From: Toxotes chatareus | Taxonomy: Eukaryota > Chordata > Actinopteri > Toxotidae | DNA length: 64,000 bases | Assembly: GCA_016801885.1 (NCBI GenBank) | Contig: CM028884.1 | Coordinates: 6,902,501 to 6,966,500 of the forward strand | Reading direction: 5' to 3' | Shown here: piece by piece, positions 12,501 to 27,500 of the stretch | Layout of the letters: every line of letters begins with the position of its first letter | Numbering within the stretch: position 1 is the stretch's first letter | Program-made: the position numbers and the translations under genes | Notes under the pieces: generated by a model | The model's input: the letters and a program-made list of their open reading frames with translations, nothing else | What the model was told of the DNA's origin: nothing | Database searches by the model: none

Positions 12501-15500
12501 GAGTTGTCACACTTTTTTTTTTCCCAAATCGACCCTGGAGGATTGACTTCCTTGCTTCTAATGGAAACTGAGCTACTGATGCCTGCTGTAATTTGATCAG
12601 TTGGTAGTGAAACCACAAGCCCCCCTCCCCACGCCATGGCTGGTTCCATTCCTCCTTTACAACCACTCCCACTCAGCATATCTCAACACCTGCTCTGTAA
12701 TGACGGCAAACAGAGAAAGGGGAATAGCTGAATGAAACAAAGACATCCACCAACGCCTTTGGCAGCTGCAGGGACAGGAGCCACGGTCATATGACACTAT
12801 TGAGCAAAGTCTCCTTGAGTTTTATATAGGCTGACTGCATATAGTTATATGTACAGTACACATGTATGTATATACTACTGTTCTGTACTATGACTACCGT
12901 TCACAGTGTTTGTTACAGTGACCCTTGGCACAGTATGTGAAGTCCTGTTGCCCTTGTACCATGTCTCTTATATACTGTCTATTTAATGGTCCATCTTTGC
13001 ACCACTGCTCACATGATTCATTCTCTGCATGTATTGTACTTGATATTTTAATGATTCTGGTGTCTGGCGATGTTTGTCCCTCACTAGCAAACAATGACAG
13101 TAATGTGTACTTTTATGAGGAAGACAGAAATCAGAATCAAGTATAGAAAGGCCCAGGCAGTGAGGATGTGTGGAGGTGAAGAGTGAGAGTTGCCTGTTGT
13201 TAGTGGCTTTCTTGGCTGTCTTCTGCAACTACTTTGGCTGAGCTCCAGGCTGGTGTCAGGGGCCTGTAGGTGCTAACTGGGCCATTGTGTCAAGGCCCTT
13301 GGGTAAACACAGCAGCTGACTGGGACCTGGCACAAAGCCATACAGAGGAGAAGGAGGTAAAAGAGGTGCAGGAGGTTTTCCTTTCACTATGGCCTGCCTG
13401 CTCCCAAAATCCCATGTAGTTTATAGTAACATGTGGCCAGGTTGTTTGTCTGCCAAGTCTTCAAACATAAGCTGAGCGTAATCATGTGCTTATAAGAGGG
13501 AGCTACCAGCAGAGGAGGAAGAAAGAAAAAAATGCTCCTGGCTGCTGCCCAGGAAACGTCACATTACACTAAAAGCAATGTGTTCACAGCTCAGCTTCCA
13601 ACATTCACATTCTACATTCAGGGCTGTAGATCCCCCAAAGCTGCTCACTTCCTGAATAACAATCATCACAAAAAACCAACAGCATGTAATGTGTCTGTCA
13701 AAGCCACTGGCTAATAATTATAAATGTGGTACTGTTTTACAGACAAGTTCATATAGGAAAAAAAAAAACAAAAAACAAACAGTGCTATTCCGACTAGCCT
13801 GAGGAAAGTGAGATTTATTTACCCGGATAATTGGACAGCAAACTTTCTTTTGCAGATCAAGCTTATACTGACTGAACATTTCTTAAATATGTGCTATATG
13901 TTGGTGTATCTGCAGTAATTAAATTAATCAAACTACACAAATACACGGGTAATCACACTGTCATATTTCAAGGGCTTTAATTAAAGATCGGGCTTCAGTT
14001 TATTCCATCAAGTTGCTGTATGTTTTTATGAACAAGAAAGAAATGCATCAGACTGTGTTCTTCATTTCCATTATCATTATATGTATTCAGCTTTATAGAG
14101 GTAAAATATTTGAGAGTTTGAAATGAAAAAGTAATGTCTGACCCATTTTGTGTGGGTGCCAGCAACACACATATTGAGTTGAAACGCTTGTATTGAATCA
14201 TTCAACTTTCTCAGATGACAAAAACAAAAAAACACATCAGGATCTGGCCTGTAGCCGATCTGGTTAATAGACAATCACACTGTGAATAGTACTATGGACC
14301 ATGTCAACTGCAGTCGATAATTTCAAAAGCCATGTTAGTAAATGATTAAAGAGTGGCACAGAAAATTGAATTATTAACAGCAGGGACTGCACTGAATGTA
14401 GGTTATTATAAGAAGTATATATTGTTATCAGAACCATTACTCCATTGTTTGGTGTCCTTCATTGTGATGAGGGTGTGGTATTTTTCCTTTGCACTTAATT
14501 ATTTGACAACAGAAATATAATCTTACAGAAAAGGCCATTGTCTATGTGCAGGTATCAGTTTTAAACAGGTACAGAGCGTGATCCTGAAATTAACATGATA
14601 TGCTTCAGATCACAAGATCACTCTTTTCTGACAAACATCTCCATTTTAATGTGGAACATGGTTCGATAATGTTTGTGGCAGATTTGGGATGCCCCAACCC
14701 CCAGCGGAGCCAGTCTTGATTAGCCAGCCATCTGGTCAAACAAAGACATCTCAGGTTTTCCTGCCCTAAATAAATGTGATTAGAAAACCCATGGAAGGTC
14801 CATGCTTTGAGCTCAGGGAGGATGTGTGGTCAGATCAGTAGGTTCAAAACTGGTAGCAACAGTTACTAAATGATTGATAACAACATTGGAACAAGATCTA
14901 ATGCATTTGGAGGCAGTGTTGCTCTTGGTTGATCCCTAATACTATGGAATTGGACTAATGTACATGCACTTTACATGTGTGAGCATACATATAAATAGGT
15001 TGAGGAAAATTAAATCACCAAATAGAGCTTCTTGTAGAGTGTTAGCTCTGTTGTCTGTATCAAGTTCCCTACTGCTACAACAACCTAATTTCCCTGTGAG
15101 AATCATCACAGGTTTATCTAATGTGATCATGTACTCTATGCCGGACTCCTATCATGTCTGTTTATGGACTGAACTGTAACATAGAGTAGTGAAAAGCAAG
15201 CATTTAATTGCGTTCTGTGTCTTGAGGCTGTCAACAATTTAAATATCTAATTTGACTAAGCATAATAATTTGCCTGCCAAATATCATTTCCCCTTAAACC
15301 ACCTTATGCAGGGAGGGGGTGTTTTACTGTTTGTAAACTTGTTTAGTAGGCTAGATATATGTTAAATACATGTTACATTTTTTAACTGATGATTGATTAA
15401 GGTCCATTAATAATTTCATAGATCAATAATATGTAAACCAACAATTTGTGAAGTTGGCTCAGCATTTTTTGTCAAGTGTTTGCAGTGTTGCTTTCTGCAG

Positions 15501-18500
15501 ATAAAAGCACCATGATTCACTATGAACAGCAGAGCCTGTGATGCAGCATGTCACAAGTGGTTTTCCATCACAAAATAAAAAGTAATGGAGGTAACCAGTT
15601 CACTGGCCCCTACTTCTTTTAGCATTGCACCATTTCAGTATTTAAAGCTGATCTACCAACAGGCCCATTTAATTTGTCTTCTTGGTGAAGATATTTCTAT
15701 GCAAGTACTTTTTTCTTCATACAAAAATGGTTGTTGTTGTGTTTTAAGTTGCCTTCTAGGCAAAGCTAACATGGATGAAAGACCACTGCTCGCAGTCATT
15801 TCTAATACCACTATTTGTGGCTGGCTTGCAAGCCATGTATAGCTTGGCCCAGCTGCTGGCTAATAATGAGTTCATAACTCTCACAGTAATGATGGTGAAA
15901 TGACATGAAAGTTGTTATTTTTGGTTCAACGATTCCCACACTAATCATGAATGTCTTCTTTTTCGTGTTTTGGGGAACCGCTGCTCTTTTTTGAGTGTCC
16001 AGTAGAGATGTAGTAGCTTGTTGGCCCCTAGAGATGAGCTCCAGATGCGTGACGGGCTGCACCATCCCAGCTCGGGTCCCCGGGGGGTACTGGCCTGTCA
16101 GAGGTGGAATGCCCCTGCACACTTAACACTAGCTGAGAGGAAACAGATACCTCTGGCGCTGAACAGAAAAATCGCTCCCTATCGATTAGATTCCACAGAA
16201 AGCTGTGAATTGCGCTTATGGTTTGAACATTTGATACAGCAGATTCAGAGAGATAGTCATAACACTAACTTCACTGATGGAGGAATCCCTGAGAATAACA
16301 GGACTGGTTTCTAGCCCTCCCCATAGCTCTATGCCCCTCTGCCATATGCCAGACAAAGAAGTCCTTTACCCATCTGACTGCAGGCATTGTGACCCCTGTC
16401 ATTTCATATGTAATTAGATGTGATGTGTCCCAATAGCAGTCAAGGTTTTTTGTTGATTGTGAATGTATCAAGTTCCTGGCACTGTCAGTATAATGAGAAT
16501 GTATATAAAGGCCTATCAGGTCTGTGTGATGTCTCCAGCTGCCATTAGCATGGGGGTGAAGTGGATGCTTGCTCTTTGAAAGATGTGAGATATGCAAGGT
16601 ATTTTTAGCCAAAGCTTTTAACCCAGAAGAAACAGCAAATAGCTGCTTTGACCTGCATGTAGCAGTATAGCTTCTTTCTCTAAGTGGCACTGATTAAAAG
16701 GAGCCCCCAGTTTTTTTTTTTTGTACAATTCTTGTAGCCTTAATGTGCTATGAGAATATGATATTATGTCTTTGTGAGATGATAAGTACTTTGCATATTG
16801 GAGACAACTTCTGTCACTGTACACTTCACAGAGCAAAACTAATAGCTTCAAATCAAATTATCTGTGAGGGGCCACCAAGGGGGGAAAAGTTTAGTTGGAA
16901 AATCTAGTCTCTAATTCTTAGTTTCTCTTGCGCCTGAACCACTATGGGAAAGGGTTAACTTATGGAGAACTGTATGAGGTGGCACAGATGTGATTCACTA
17001 AAATGTTTGCTCTGCCTGTGAAAAGGTCTTTGAACCAATGAGTGTGAACTTCTGGCCACACCAGCCTATAAACGTTGCATTTGTGTGAGCGAAAGGGGCC
17101 AGCTAGTGTAATGGGGGATGGGGCCTCTGCCTGTGGAATGTGGTGTCTTGGTGAAAGGGCTGGAGCTGAACAAATGCATTCAGTTTATTTGGCAAACCAG
17201 ACTTGCTGGTCACTAACAGACATGTTTACCCAGGAACTAAATATGCAGATCCACCCCTTAGGTCTTTCTTTCTCTCGGTTACAGTGTGCTCTCTCTCTCT
17301 CTCTCTGGGTGTGAAATTGGGTGAGATGAAAAAGTGTGTTGATGTGCGTATAAGTTTGTTCCTCTTCTGCATGTCTGCTTGCCTATTTTCTTTCGGTCTT
17401 TTTACCTGTGACACCCCCCCCCCTCCTTGTTTTTCCTATGTTTCTCCTTTTCAGCTTTGTAATTGGAGTGATTAATGAAGGGAGGGGTGGTCATGCCTGG
17501 AGGCCTGTTTAGAAGTGCAGCACCAATGAGGCTGGGGCAGGTAACAACATGTTCTGCCCCTGGACGTTTAGCCCCTTGTCCCTACTTTGTCTGTTCCCCC
17601 AAAAGCCAGAAATCTCTTCCAGCTACAAACATGACCGGACACTCAGAGGCAGGCATGCCCCTGGGTCCTGTTCTCTACTGCCGGCCTGCTCTCATGTGAT
17701 ATGTGATCTTTTTTGTGCTCCATAATAATTCTTAATGAGAGCAGAGAATCACCGGTGGATCTCTTCCTAAGTACAAACTCTACCATATGTTCCAGAGTGG
17801 CAGTGAGATTTACTTGCCTCCCGTCGCACATGGAATCACGATTAGCTAGAGCCTTTGTTAGCTGTGGCGTATGGCCAGCTCACCATGAGATCCTTTACAG
17901 TAGTTAGCAGATAAAGGACGCCATCCGCACAGCCCAACTCAAACACACCCGCCCCTCACACATCACCCCCTCCCCATGGCAAGAGGCATTATAAATGATT
18001 CCTGGAGTCCCGCAGAGGGATCAAGGCCCCAATTATTTGATTTGGATTAGAGATTGCTGCCCCCCACAATGTTCGTTTTTACAGGCCTGCTGAGAGGAAG
18101 CAGTTTCTCTTTCTTTGAGAGCATGAAGGCCACTTCGCAGATGGACTTACACTAAAAGCATCACGGCTCTTGTTCTCTAGTAGATGAGGAAACAGGCTTG
18201 CTACTGTATTTACTTAAGAACTGCTTCAATCACAGATCCACTTCTCTTAGCAAACAGGTGTAGAAAGCAAATACCTATAAAACTATCTTTATATATTTAT
18301 CACAGTTTACTACAGTACATTTTTAAAAAAGAGGAAACTGACCCCTGAGTAGATTTAATGGCTTTTTTACTGTCAAATGTACAAAATAAGCAAGAGTTTA
18401 ACTACTAAGCAAGTGTGCAACCTCTAATTTGTGTGCAGCCATTTATCGCTGTTGTTGGCTACGATCCAGATTTTTGCTGGAGGCCTTGATTGTGATTAAA

Positions 18501-21500
18501 TTACTGCCGCTGTGTCTGTTTAAAAGATTTCCCTCGCTGAACTGTTTTGACAGGCAGCAATTTGGCTAAAAAAGATTAGTCCGGGAATGAGATGTTAAGA
18601 GTACCTGTGGGATGAGAGGGGTTCTCCTGTTATTGTGAGGTCCTGTTACTGGTGTACAGGAATGTTGGTGAATTTCACTAAAGTCACCCTCCCTCCTGTG
18701 TCTGTTCTGGCAGAGCACTGAGAGCACTGTGACATTTCTTTACCTTTGATTGACTGCCTGGGGTTGCTATGGGGATTTTGCTTGTATGTGCATGTATATT
18801 GTTTCCATTCAGGACTGTGCTTTTTTTTTCTTCCTTTTTTTCACCTTCACTGTGGTAGAGTTAGGGTGTCTTGTTGGATTTGAAGGGGTTAGGTCACTCT
18901 GGGAGCTGTGATCCTACCCTCATCTCAGTTTCCCTGCCGTGGTGGTAGATGACTGAGGATGATGAGTATTGACGTGTGCTGTGAGATTACGTCCGGAGGG
19001 GGCTGGGGACTTCCCTGTGTTTGCACATCCAGAGCTATTGATTTGGGCCTCCTGTTCAATGGCTGTGGCCCAGGGGACTTCAGGGGCTGCAGTGTAGAGC
19101 TGTGCAGGGTGGGACACAGAGAGTCATGACAGTAGCTGGAAGTGGGGACACAGAGGCTGGGGGGTATGGCTGAGAGCTAACAGGACTCAAAAATGGCAGA
19201 GACACGTGCCACTCTTCTTTAGGCCTTGTTTAGTCCACAGGATCACACTACAAAGCTGCAAAACAACTGGTCTACTTCACATTTGATAGATGAGCTATGG
19301 GGGTCAGTTCCTTTATGCCATCCCATTAGCCAGTCATAAGCCTGTTCTGTATAGAAACCTCACAGCACACTCCTACTTGACATTCACTGGGCCTACCTTT
19401 TCTCCCGCTTTTATTATCATGAGATGGGGGCCAAACTGAGTCTAACTCAGTGAATATTTCATTAGCCCACTGCTATTTGAGCCCACTCAGCTTCCTGCTG
19501 GAAAACTGAAGGTAAATCACATGATGCTTTTGTTAAGAACAGGCCTCTTCATCTAATAACAGCTCCACTATCAAATTGGAGAAGTGCTGTCAACATCCTG
19601 AACAATCAATGCCATCCATCCCCCACTCCCCAAGAAGCAGCCATTAACCCTTCTTGTTCTGGCATGCCTGGCCTCACTAAAATGGTGGCTCTACTCCAGA
19701 CATCTTTCTATAATGGCTGCGTAGAATTACCCCCAGGCTATGCATCAACATTCAAGTAGGAGTGTGTTGTGAGGTTTGTCCGATACAGGGTTATGCAAAG
19801 AATGTCAACTTGTTGCAGACGGAAGGTTGTGCTTTTCAAAACTGGTGCACTCAAAATTTAGTGTGAGGATCAGCAGAGATAGGTGGCGTTGCCAAGTGCT
19901 GCCCATGCACAACTTTGTTTAATGTCAGCACTGGAATTATAATGTTTTACAAAATCTACACAATAACTCCAAATACACATCAGTTAGGTGGTGACAACTG
20001 AGGCAACCCACGTGAACGTTGGGGGACCTTTTGGACCCCCACCCAAAAACCACTTCCACTGAGAGAACTTTTTCAGGCACAGGGGTACAGTTTGTATGTC
20101 AAAGTGTGGAAGGACCCCCAGTGATGTCCAGTTACAGCTCACTTCTGGTCATCTACCTTATTCTTATCCATAATTTCGCATTGCGCCAGTCAGTCACTTA
20201 TGGCTCCAATGTGATTAGGCCGCCCACCACCTGGCCAGTAAACCTGCTAACAGCATGAGAGGGAGACAAAGAGGAGGCACAGCTTGCTTACATATATGAA
20301 GGCTTCTGTTCATCCTCCACCCAGCACACACACACACACACACACTAGCATGCATAGGCAGTGCACATGCATACACGCACGGACATGTTTAATGCTTTGT
20401 TTGAATATTATAATTTCATTTGACCTAATTGGAATTGTAGTTTGCATACATGCACTCTCTTGGCTTAAAGAACTACTTATAATGTAAAAGAAATTAAAAC
20501 CTAAACTACAGTAACAAAGGCACTTAGAAGACCAACATAAACATTTAGAGGGACATGTCAATCATTTTATATAATGTAATTATGAGTTTCATCTGGCAAG
20601 CCAAGGCTTGTACGTCTCTGTAATGAATGTAAGTAGGGTGTGGGAATTTCTTTTTTAAAGAAGTCATTTCTGGGTGGAGCACTGGATGTGATGAAGGGGC
20701 TGAGGTGACTGATCATAAGGAGTGGTCCCAAAACATCAGTATCCACTCTAACTTGACAAAAAGCAACATAGTGTTAACATTCCTCAGCTGACCAAGGTCC
20801 CAATTCAAGAGCCAACATGTCTATTCATGGTTAACGGCTTCCATGTTCCAATTACTGTGCTTTTTCGAGCTAGCTAGAGACGCAGACAGGTTTTCTATAG
20901 ATGCAGTTGAACTTATTTGCCTTGTGAGAGAAAAATGTACACTCCCAGATCCAATGACATGGAATCAGACCTAGAGACAGAAACTTTAGTATAAAAAATA
21001 AATGAAGCAAAAAGTTAAATTAAAAAAATTATTAATTAAATTGAACCATTACAGTTTTAACATTTAATATGTGATTTCCATTATTTCAATACATTTTCCA
21101 AATTATAGAAATCAAGATAATTGATACTTAAAACATTATTAATTTTGTCTTTGTCTCCCACCACGCACCTTGAACACCTGAACAAGGATTAAAGATTTGG
21201 CCCCTGAAAACAACATTGACCTACCCATGAAGAAAAATATGGCAATTGTCAAAATTAACTCTTTGTATGCTTTGCATAATATGAATCCCAGTAATCCTCT
21301 AAATCAGTTCTTTAATTAATGTGACAACCAGACACAAATGATCCAGTTTTGTACCAAATCTTATCTACCAAAGTCGCCTCAGAAAATGTATGTAAAAAAG
21401 AGGAGGGGATGGACCAGGAAGTCAAAGTCTGGCACTGACTGGACAGTGTTCTGTCACTTTAGACCTTTGTTCTGTGTTGATGTCAGGAACACCTTGACCC

Positions 21501-24500
21501 CTGTACTCCCATAACACAGAGTGTCCCTCAGGGAGGCATGAGTGTGTGTATGTGCGGCTTGTGTATAAACACATTTGTATCCCCCTAACAATTCCAAGGC
21601 CTGTAACCCAGCACTTACTGCCTGTTTCTTTTGATGTTGCATCTAATTCTGGTGAGCTGGGAGTTAATTCTAGTGTTGGAAGGTTCATTTACTCAGGATA
21701 AGAGCGTCAGTTAAATGAAACAGAGTTGAGTTCACATGGGTCTTCCTTTTGTTGAGAATATTCTCTATAAATAATAATTTAGATAAATGGATTTGAGGGT
21801 TTGATTTAAGAGTTTTATCAAATGTGAAATTAACACAAAAGCTTATCTGTCAAAAACTGGTATTAACATTATGTACACAGAATAAATTTATACTTAGGTG
21901 GAAGATTAGCAAAACAACAAAAAAGAACTTGCTAACAAGCAGAATGATGGTGTTTCCCATGTAGCTATATGACTCCTTGTTTGGTTACTGTCAGTAAGAT
22001 TACACAGTGTTGACCTCTGAGCCATTGAATAGGGAACATCCAACGCTTATAAAAGGTGCCAAATGCAAGTTTTTTTCATGCAGGAGCAAGCATGTGAGAT
22101 TATATATATGGTTGTAATCTGAATTATCTTCTGCTTTAATCATTTGTAATGGTTAAAGGTTAACAAAGGTGGTCAAATTGTGTGCAAAGGTCTGTAAGGC
22201 CTCCAGAGGTTCCACACTGTGTATTTACCTTTATAGGACAATCCTGTTGTACTCTCTATGACATTTTGTAAGTTGACAGCAAAATGTATTTTGATTAGGA
22301 CTGAGCTGTATTTGTAGATTATGTTTCATCTCAAGATATCAACTGAGTGGCCAATGTGATAAAAACAATTTACTCTTTATAGTTATAACTGATATAATTC
22401 TGACTAGTAGTCTACAGGTATGTGAAAATGTGAACATTGAACTTTGGTGGACTTTTCAACCAATATGAAGTGGGAGCTATTCTACCTATTCTACCATGCT
22501 TCGAACCCACCTTCTGGGGGTGTTGCTTACTACCAGATGCTGGTACAAACTGGAAAATATATTTTTTAAGACAAAACAAGAGTTGCATAAACTGTTCATA
22601 TGAGAAGAAGAATTTTTCAGTGTTGTGAGTATGCAAGTTCATTTCCACCCTTATGAAAAGTAATATTTAATATTTAGGAGACATTTAAGTATGTGTGAAA
22701 CTGAGTCTTGGCTGTTCTAAATCTAAGATGTCACCTTTTGTAACAGTAGTCTACTTTGAAACATACCATTTGCAGTGGGTTTGCAAGTTGATGGCTGATG
22801 AGTATTTGTTCAGGGAGTATGAATGTTGACAACCGTTACACATACAGAGAGTGAGAGGGTGAAAATGACTTGCTCTCGAGGGCCTTGACAACCTTTGCCC
22901 TCCTGGCTCTCGTTTCAGGCCATGTAATTGCCACTGACCAATGGGCTCCTGGTTGAAACTAGACCCCTGGCTGCAGCCATTAACGTCCCCCGCCAAACGG
23001 ATCTTGTTTTGATTCCTGATGCTTTTATAGGTTTTGTCTTTAGGAGACATTCCTGGTCGGCACATACCGTGCACCCCTTTCTGCTCCTATTTTCCTTCCT
23101 TCCCGTCTTGTGGGGCCTTTGCCCCCCTTCCTGCACTCACAAACATACACACAGCCATGATCAGCCTTTGCTCGTGTGTGTGTGTGTGTGCACTCAGGCT
23201 ACTGACCAGCCCACCCTCTCCTGGCCCCTCCTGACAGCCAGCTACACTCCATGAACTTGGCCACCCATCACAGCTGCGTTAAGGTTGAGGGATGGGGGGC
23301 CCTTGTATCCAGCTGGGTCGGAAGACATGGGTGGGGGCAGGGCAGGCCCAGATGCAGATGGTTTAGGTCAAATGGAGATGTTTGAGGATGAAGGGGGAGG
23401 GGACACAGAAGCTCAGGGGCACAATAACTCCAGAGGTTACTCCTCCAACCCCTGGAAAAATGCATTCTTAGAGTTTGAGTATATATTAGTTTTCATGTGT
23501 TTGTGTTTTGCCCGAATGTTGGCAACGAGCATAGAGTTTAGAGTTAAGTCAGTTGTTTTAGCCCTACATGAACTTTCTGACCTACAGTCAGTGTCAACCT
23601 GATGGAGACTTCACAGATGAATTAGAAATTAGAATTCAGCTACATTTGCAGCTACAGTTGTAGTGGAACCAAACAACCCCCCCCACTCCACCCTGGCCAG
23701 TTATTGCATGTTGTTGCATGTCATGCTCTTCTCTCTCAATGTTTTGTGTCTTAAATATAAAAATATAATAGATGTAATGTAATGTACGTATTTGTAAGCA
23801 CTTTCTGTTTGTTCACTGACTTCATCTGTGTTGTCTCTCTTGTCTGTTGTAGAATGGGAGTGCAGGCTGGGCGGATGAGGCTGACAGTAACAGAGGGAGA
23901 GGAGAGGCCTCCAGAGACTTTGCTAAGGTGAGCACTTTGAATATGCGATCACCGGTTGGCTTCATAATATTAAATAATATTCATTTTTATGGAAGTCTAG
24001 TGGAAATCATAAATAGGTTAACGTTTTGAAGCATTCTCAACATGCAGAGCTCTAAATATATCTCCATGGCCCTGAAACTCCAATCCAACTTCAAAGAACT
24101 AGCACTGACAAAGAATGATGGATGCATCGCCTCATGTTGCCTCACCTCTTCTGTTAGAAGTTGCACTTGAGCACACAACAGTGATAACAGCCAACGGTCA
24201 GCTGGCCATTGACATGCATGTATGTTCTTTGCTTGTGTGAGAGTAAAGAACTAGTCAGTATTTCTGCTGCAAGGAACATTGCAACCACAACGAATTAGAC
24301 ACCCATTTTAATGCCACGGTGAATCTGATTAAACAGTAAAAATAGAGAATATGTCTGATAAAAATGTCTTAATTAAATGGTTTTCCTTTTCTTTGTACTG
24401 GAAATGTTAGCCAGTACTATGCTGGGAAGGGGAAAAGTGTAAAATAAAAGAGAAACTGCATTGAAGACCGCACAGTGCATGAGACTGAACAGCTAGACAG

Positions 24501-27500
24501 CTCCACTTCCTGGTACCATTTAACAGGCTGAATGGGCAATAATGGCAATAATAAGCTTCTGTTTTCTCTTTCAGTTGTATGAGCTGGACAGTGACCCCAA
24601 AAGGAAGGAGTTTTTGGATGACCTCTTCACTTTCATGCAGAAAAGAGGTAAGAGATCTCTCAAGGAAGCTACATTGTGTTAAGCGGCATTTGCTTCTTCA
24701 CTATGTTTATGCCACCTTCACTTGTGTTGTCCACAGCAAAGATTTTCTTTTACTTATGTCAGATCCAGCTGTTTGGCTTACATCTGAAAGCAGAGGTTCC
24801 GTTGGGGTTAAGAGAGTTTTCTGAAGAAATCGTACATGTTAGAGGTTTGTGGAAATAGTTTGTCAGTGGGCTACTGACTGAAACGCCTGTCTTATCTCTA
24901 TGGTTTCAGACTTTATATCCTGTCGACAATTCAATATATATTCTAGTCTATTCAAGTCTATAACAGTTGCCACAGATGTGACATTGGTTGGAGTTAATTT
25001 CTCACCCTCTGCCTATGTGGAAAAAGCAAATACAATGACTTCCATTTCTTAAGAGTCATTTCCTGTCTCAGTGTGAGGAGGGGTTGCTGTTTTTTACAGG
25101 GCATCTGGAATTTCACTATAGATCGATAGGCCTACAGTTCAGATTGTTTATTTGGTCCTACAATTGTTAGACCCCATTTAAACTGAGCAAGGAGAAATAC
25201 AGTAGTACACATTCCTTTGTGGCTTTGGTCCTCCAAACGTCTGTGTTCAGTCATGGTTGTCATGTGTCTATGTCACTGATCAACTCAAAAAACATGCTGT
25301 AACTCTCACTGGCTAAGAAATTAGCTAATTAACTAATTCCTCTCCCCAGAGCAAAAGCCTTAAGGGGTCAGCTGGTGAGATCTGTCTCTGTTGATCTTGT
25401 GGCTCTGCAGTATCAGAGCCAAGAGGATCTAGAAGTGGTCTAACTTATTTAGTTGGCCAACAGCCGGGAAGGCTCAGCTGACCACGTGCTGATTTTACAC
25501 TGCCTACAAGACTCTGACCAGGGCAGCTAATGCACTTAGGCTTTTATCAGACAAAGCTGTTGCCAAGCCAGTTACATTGCTTGAGCAATACCTCCCATGG
25601 TGAATCACAGTGTTATTACAATGGTGCATACTTTACATTATGTTTTGGCAGGCTATGATGGGTGGTGATGGTCTGTGAGTGTGTGTGTGGTTCATACTTC
25701 ATTATGTTTTGTCACAGGCTATGATGGGTGATATAGTATGTATGTGAATGTGTATGTGATGCATAGTTTGTTTTGTCAGACTATGACGGATGATGATGGC
25801 GTGGCACATACATTTACATAGATGGGTCCATGTGCATCGACTCGCATGTGTGGGTACTTGTGTGCGTATGTTGGTGAACTCACATTCACAAGCAGCAGCT
25901 TGACAGTGTCTGGTGTGATCCTAGCGCCCGGAGGTCTTGTTTGGCAGGTGATGAATTAAGCCGAGTCAGAGAGAGGGAGGGACAGGATCTGTCAGGGTCC
26001 TGTTAGCATCTCTGTCCAGTGGCAGACGCTGGGAGTGGTTGGCTGACCCTTTACTCATGCTGGTCAGACGGAGGAATCCATCAAGCTGACTAAAATGCCA
26101 CCTGACAGGAGATAACTGGCTGATTATAGTGCACCACGTCACATTGTTTTCACTAAATGTACGTAAGGCAGCAAGAAATTTAAGACAATATTATAAGCTG
26201 TTTAAGTCTGTTTTTTGTTGTGTCATTGTTACATTTTGAACACCATAAATCTAAAATGAATTGTGAACCTGATTTTTAAATACTCAAAAAAAAACAAACC
26301 CCAAAACAAATTAGTTTGTAAAACCGTCCCAACTTAAAGGAAAGAAAACAAAACACTGATTCACTGGTAACAATTTGAATTAGAAAATTAGCCAAATTAC
26401 ATTTCCAGAGTGAGTTAGAGTGAGCGCAACTGGAATCGGCTTGCATGGATCAAGTTCCTGTATCATCATCAGTACAAGTGACCAGTAGTGAGGGAGTGCA
26501 AGGGTCAGTGCCTGACAACACTTGTAACAAATGTAACGTGTCTCCACAGTGCTCATCTATAATGGACAAGTTTGAGGCAAAGGAAAATAATATGGTAAGA
26601 AGTGGAAGTAGTAATGATAGTAGTTTTTATTTGAGTGTTATTCTCACAGTTATAACTGGAAAGATGAAAAATAAACCATGGTGCCTGAAGTATGGATGCA
26701 GGATGTCACAGTGATGTTGTCATTGACATGAGGACACCTGATGCAACCATTGTACAGGTGGGTAGGATATAATTTCAGCTACTTTAGAGTGAGTGAGTTC
26801 TTCACCCCTCTTTTAAGACAAGTGGTGCTCGGCTGACCTCTGCTCTCTCTCAAACTGTAGTCTTAATCACAGGGAGCAAATTACTTGGCAGGATTCCCTT
26901 TTTGCTTTTAGTGCCCAGAGTATATGAGATGGAGAGCAAGCCTCGCTAAGCTCTTCTTGATGGCAACCTCTAATGACTATGTGTTTACTCCTCCTCCCAT
27001 TTCACTTCATAGATGCGATGACAAGATTATTGCACTCTTTTTAATGAAATTGCATCTAGGAAACCTTTTTAATTCAATGTCATTGTTATGTGTGATTTCC
27101 AAGAAAGGGAGAAAAAAACTTCTTAAAGCTTAAAAAACCTCATGTCTTCAAGTAGATTTTTAGGTTAAGCAAAATCCAGCGGAATCTCTGGACAGAGAGA
27201 CAAATGGTGAAGTGCTTTTCCCACCTCGTCATGGGGCCTCCAGGCCTTGAGAGGAAAGCAACAGCGGAAGGAAAACTTACGAGGGATTCCCATTTCCTGC
27301 CTCTGCGCTTCAAAACAGGCACATGTGTGTGTGTGTGTGTGTGTTAATGGTTGAGGAATTTTAGCAGCTGTCCTAAATCCTTTCTGTGCATAAAGGGGCC
27401 CATTGGTGGGCTCTGCATCACAGAAATGGCAGACGACTTTACATCCTTGTTTCTTATTCCTTTGCTAACCTCTCTTCTGTCATGTGAGATCAATAGAGGA

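Larger units (their letters stand above)
5595..23852 (+). other. arid3b intron 2 (18.3 kb)
   Basis: Non-coding. Contents I can name: (GT)n near 6111-6132, T22 at 7218-7239, (CT)n at 17289-17306, (CA)n at 20325-20345 and (GT)n near 23177-23190. No exon, transposase or reverse-transcriptase fragment was recognised. Much of it is unique-looking sequence, as expected if it holds regulatory elements. Open frames here are at most about 140 codons, lack family signatures, and are best treated as chance. Confidence 0.75.

Noticed and set aside
16271..16690. 139-codon minus-strand frame in arid3b intron 2
   Set aside because: It is the longest intronic frame, but shows no domain, no splice partners and no codon pattern distinguishing it from chance.
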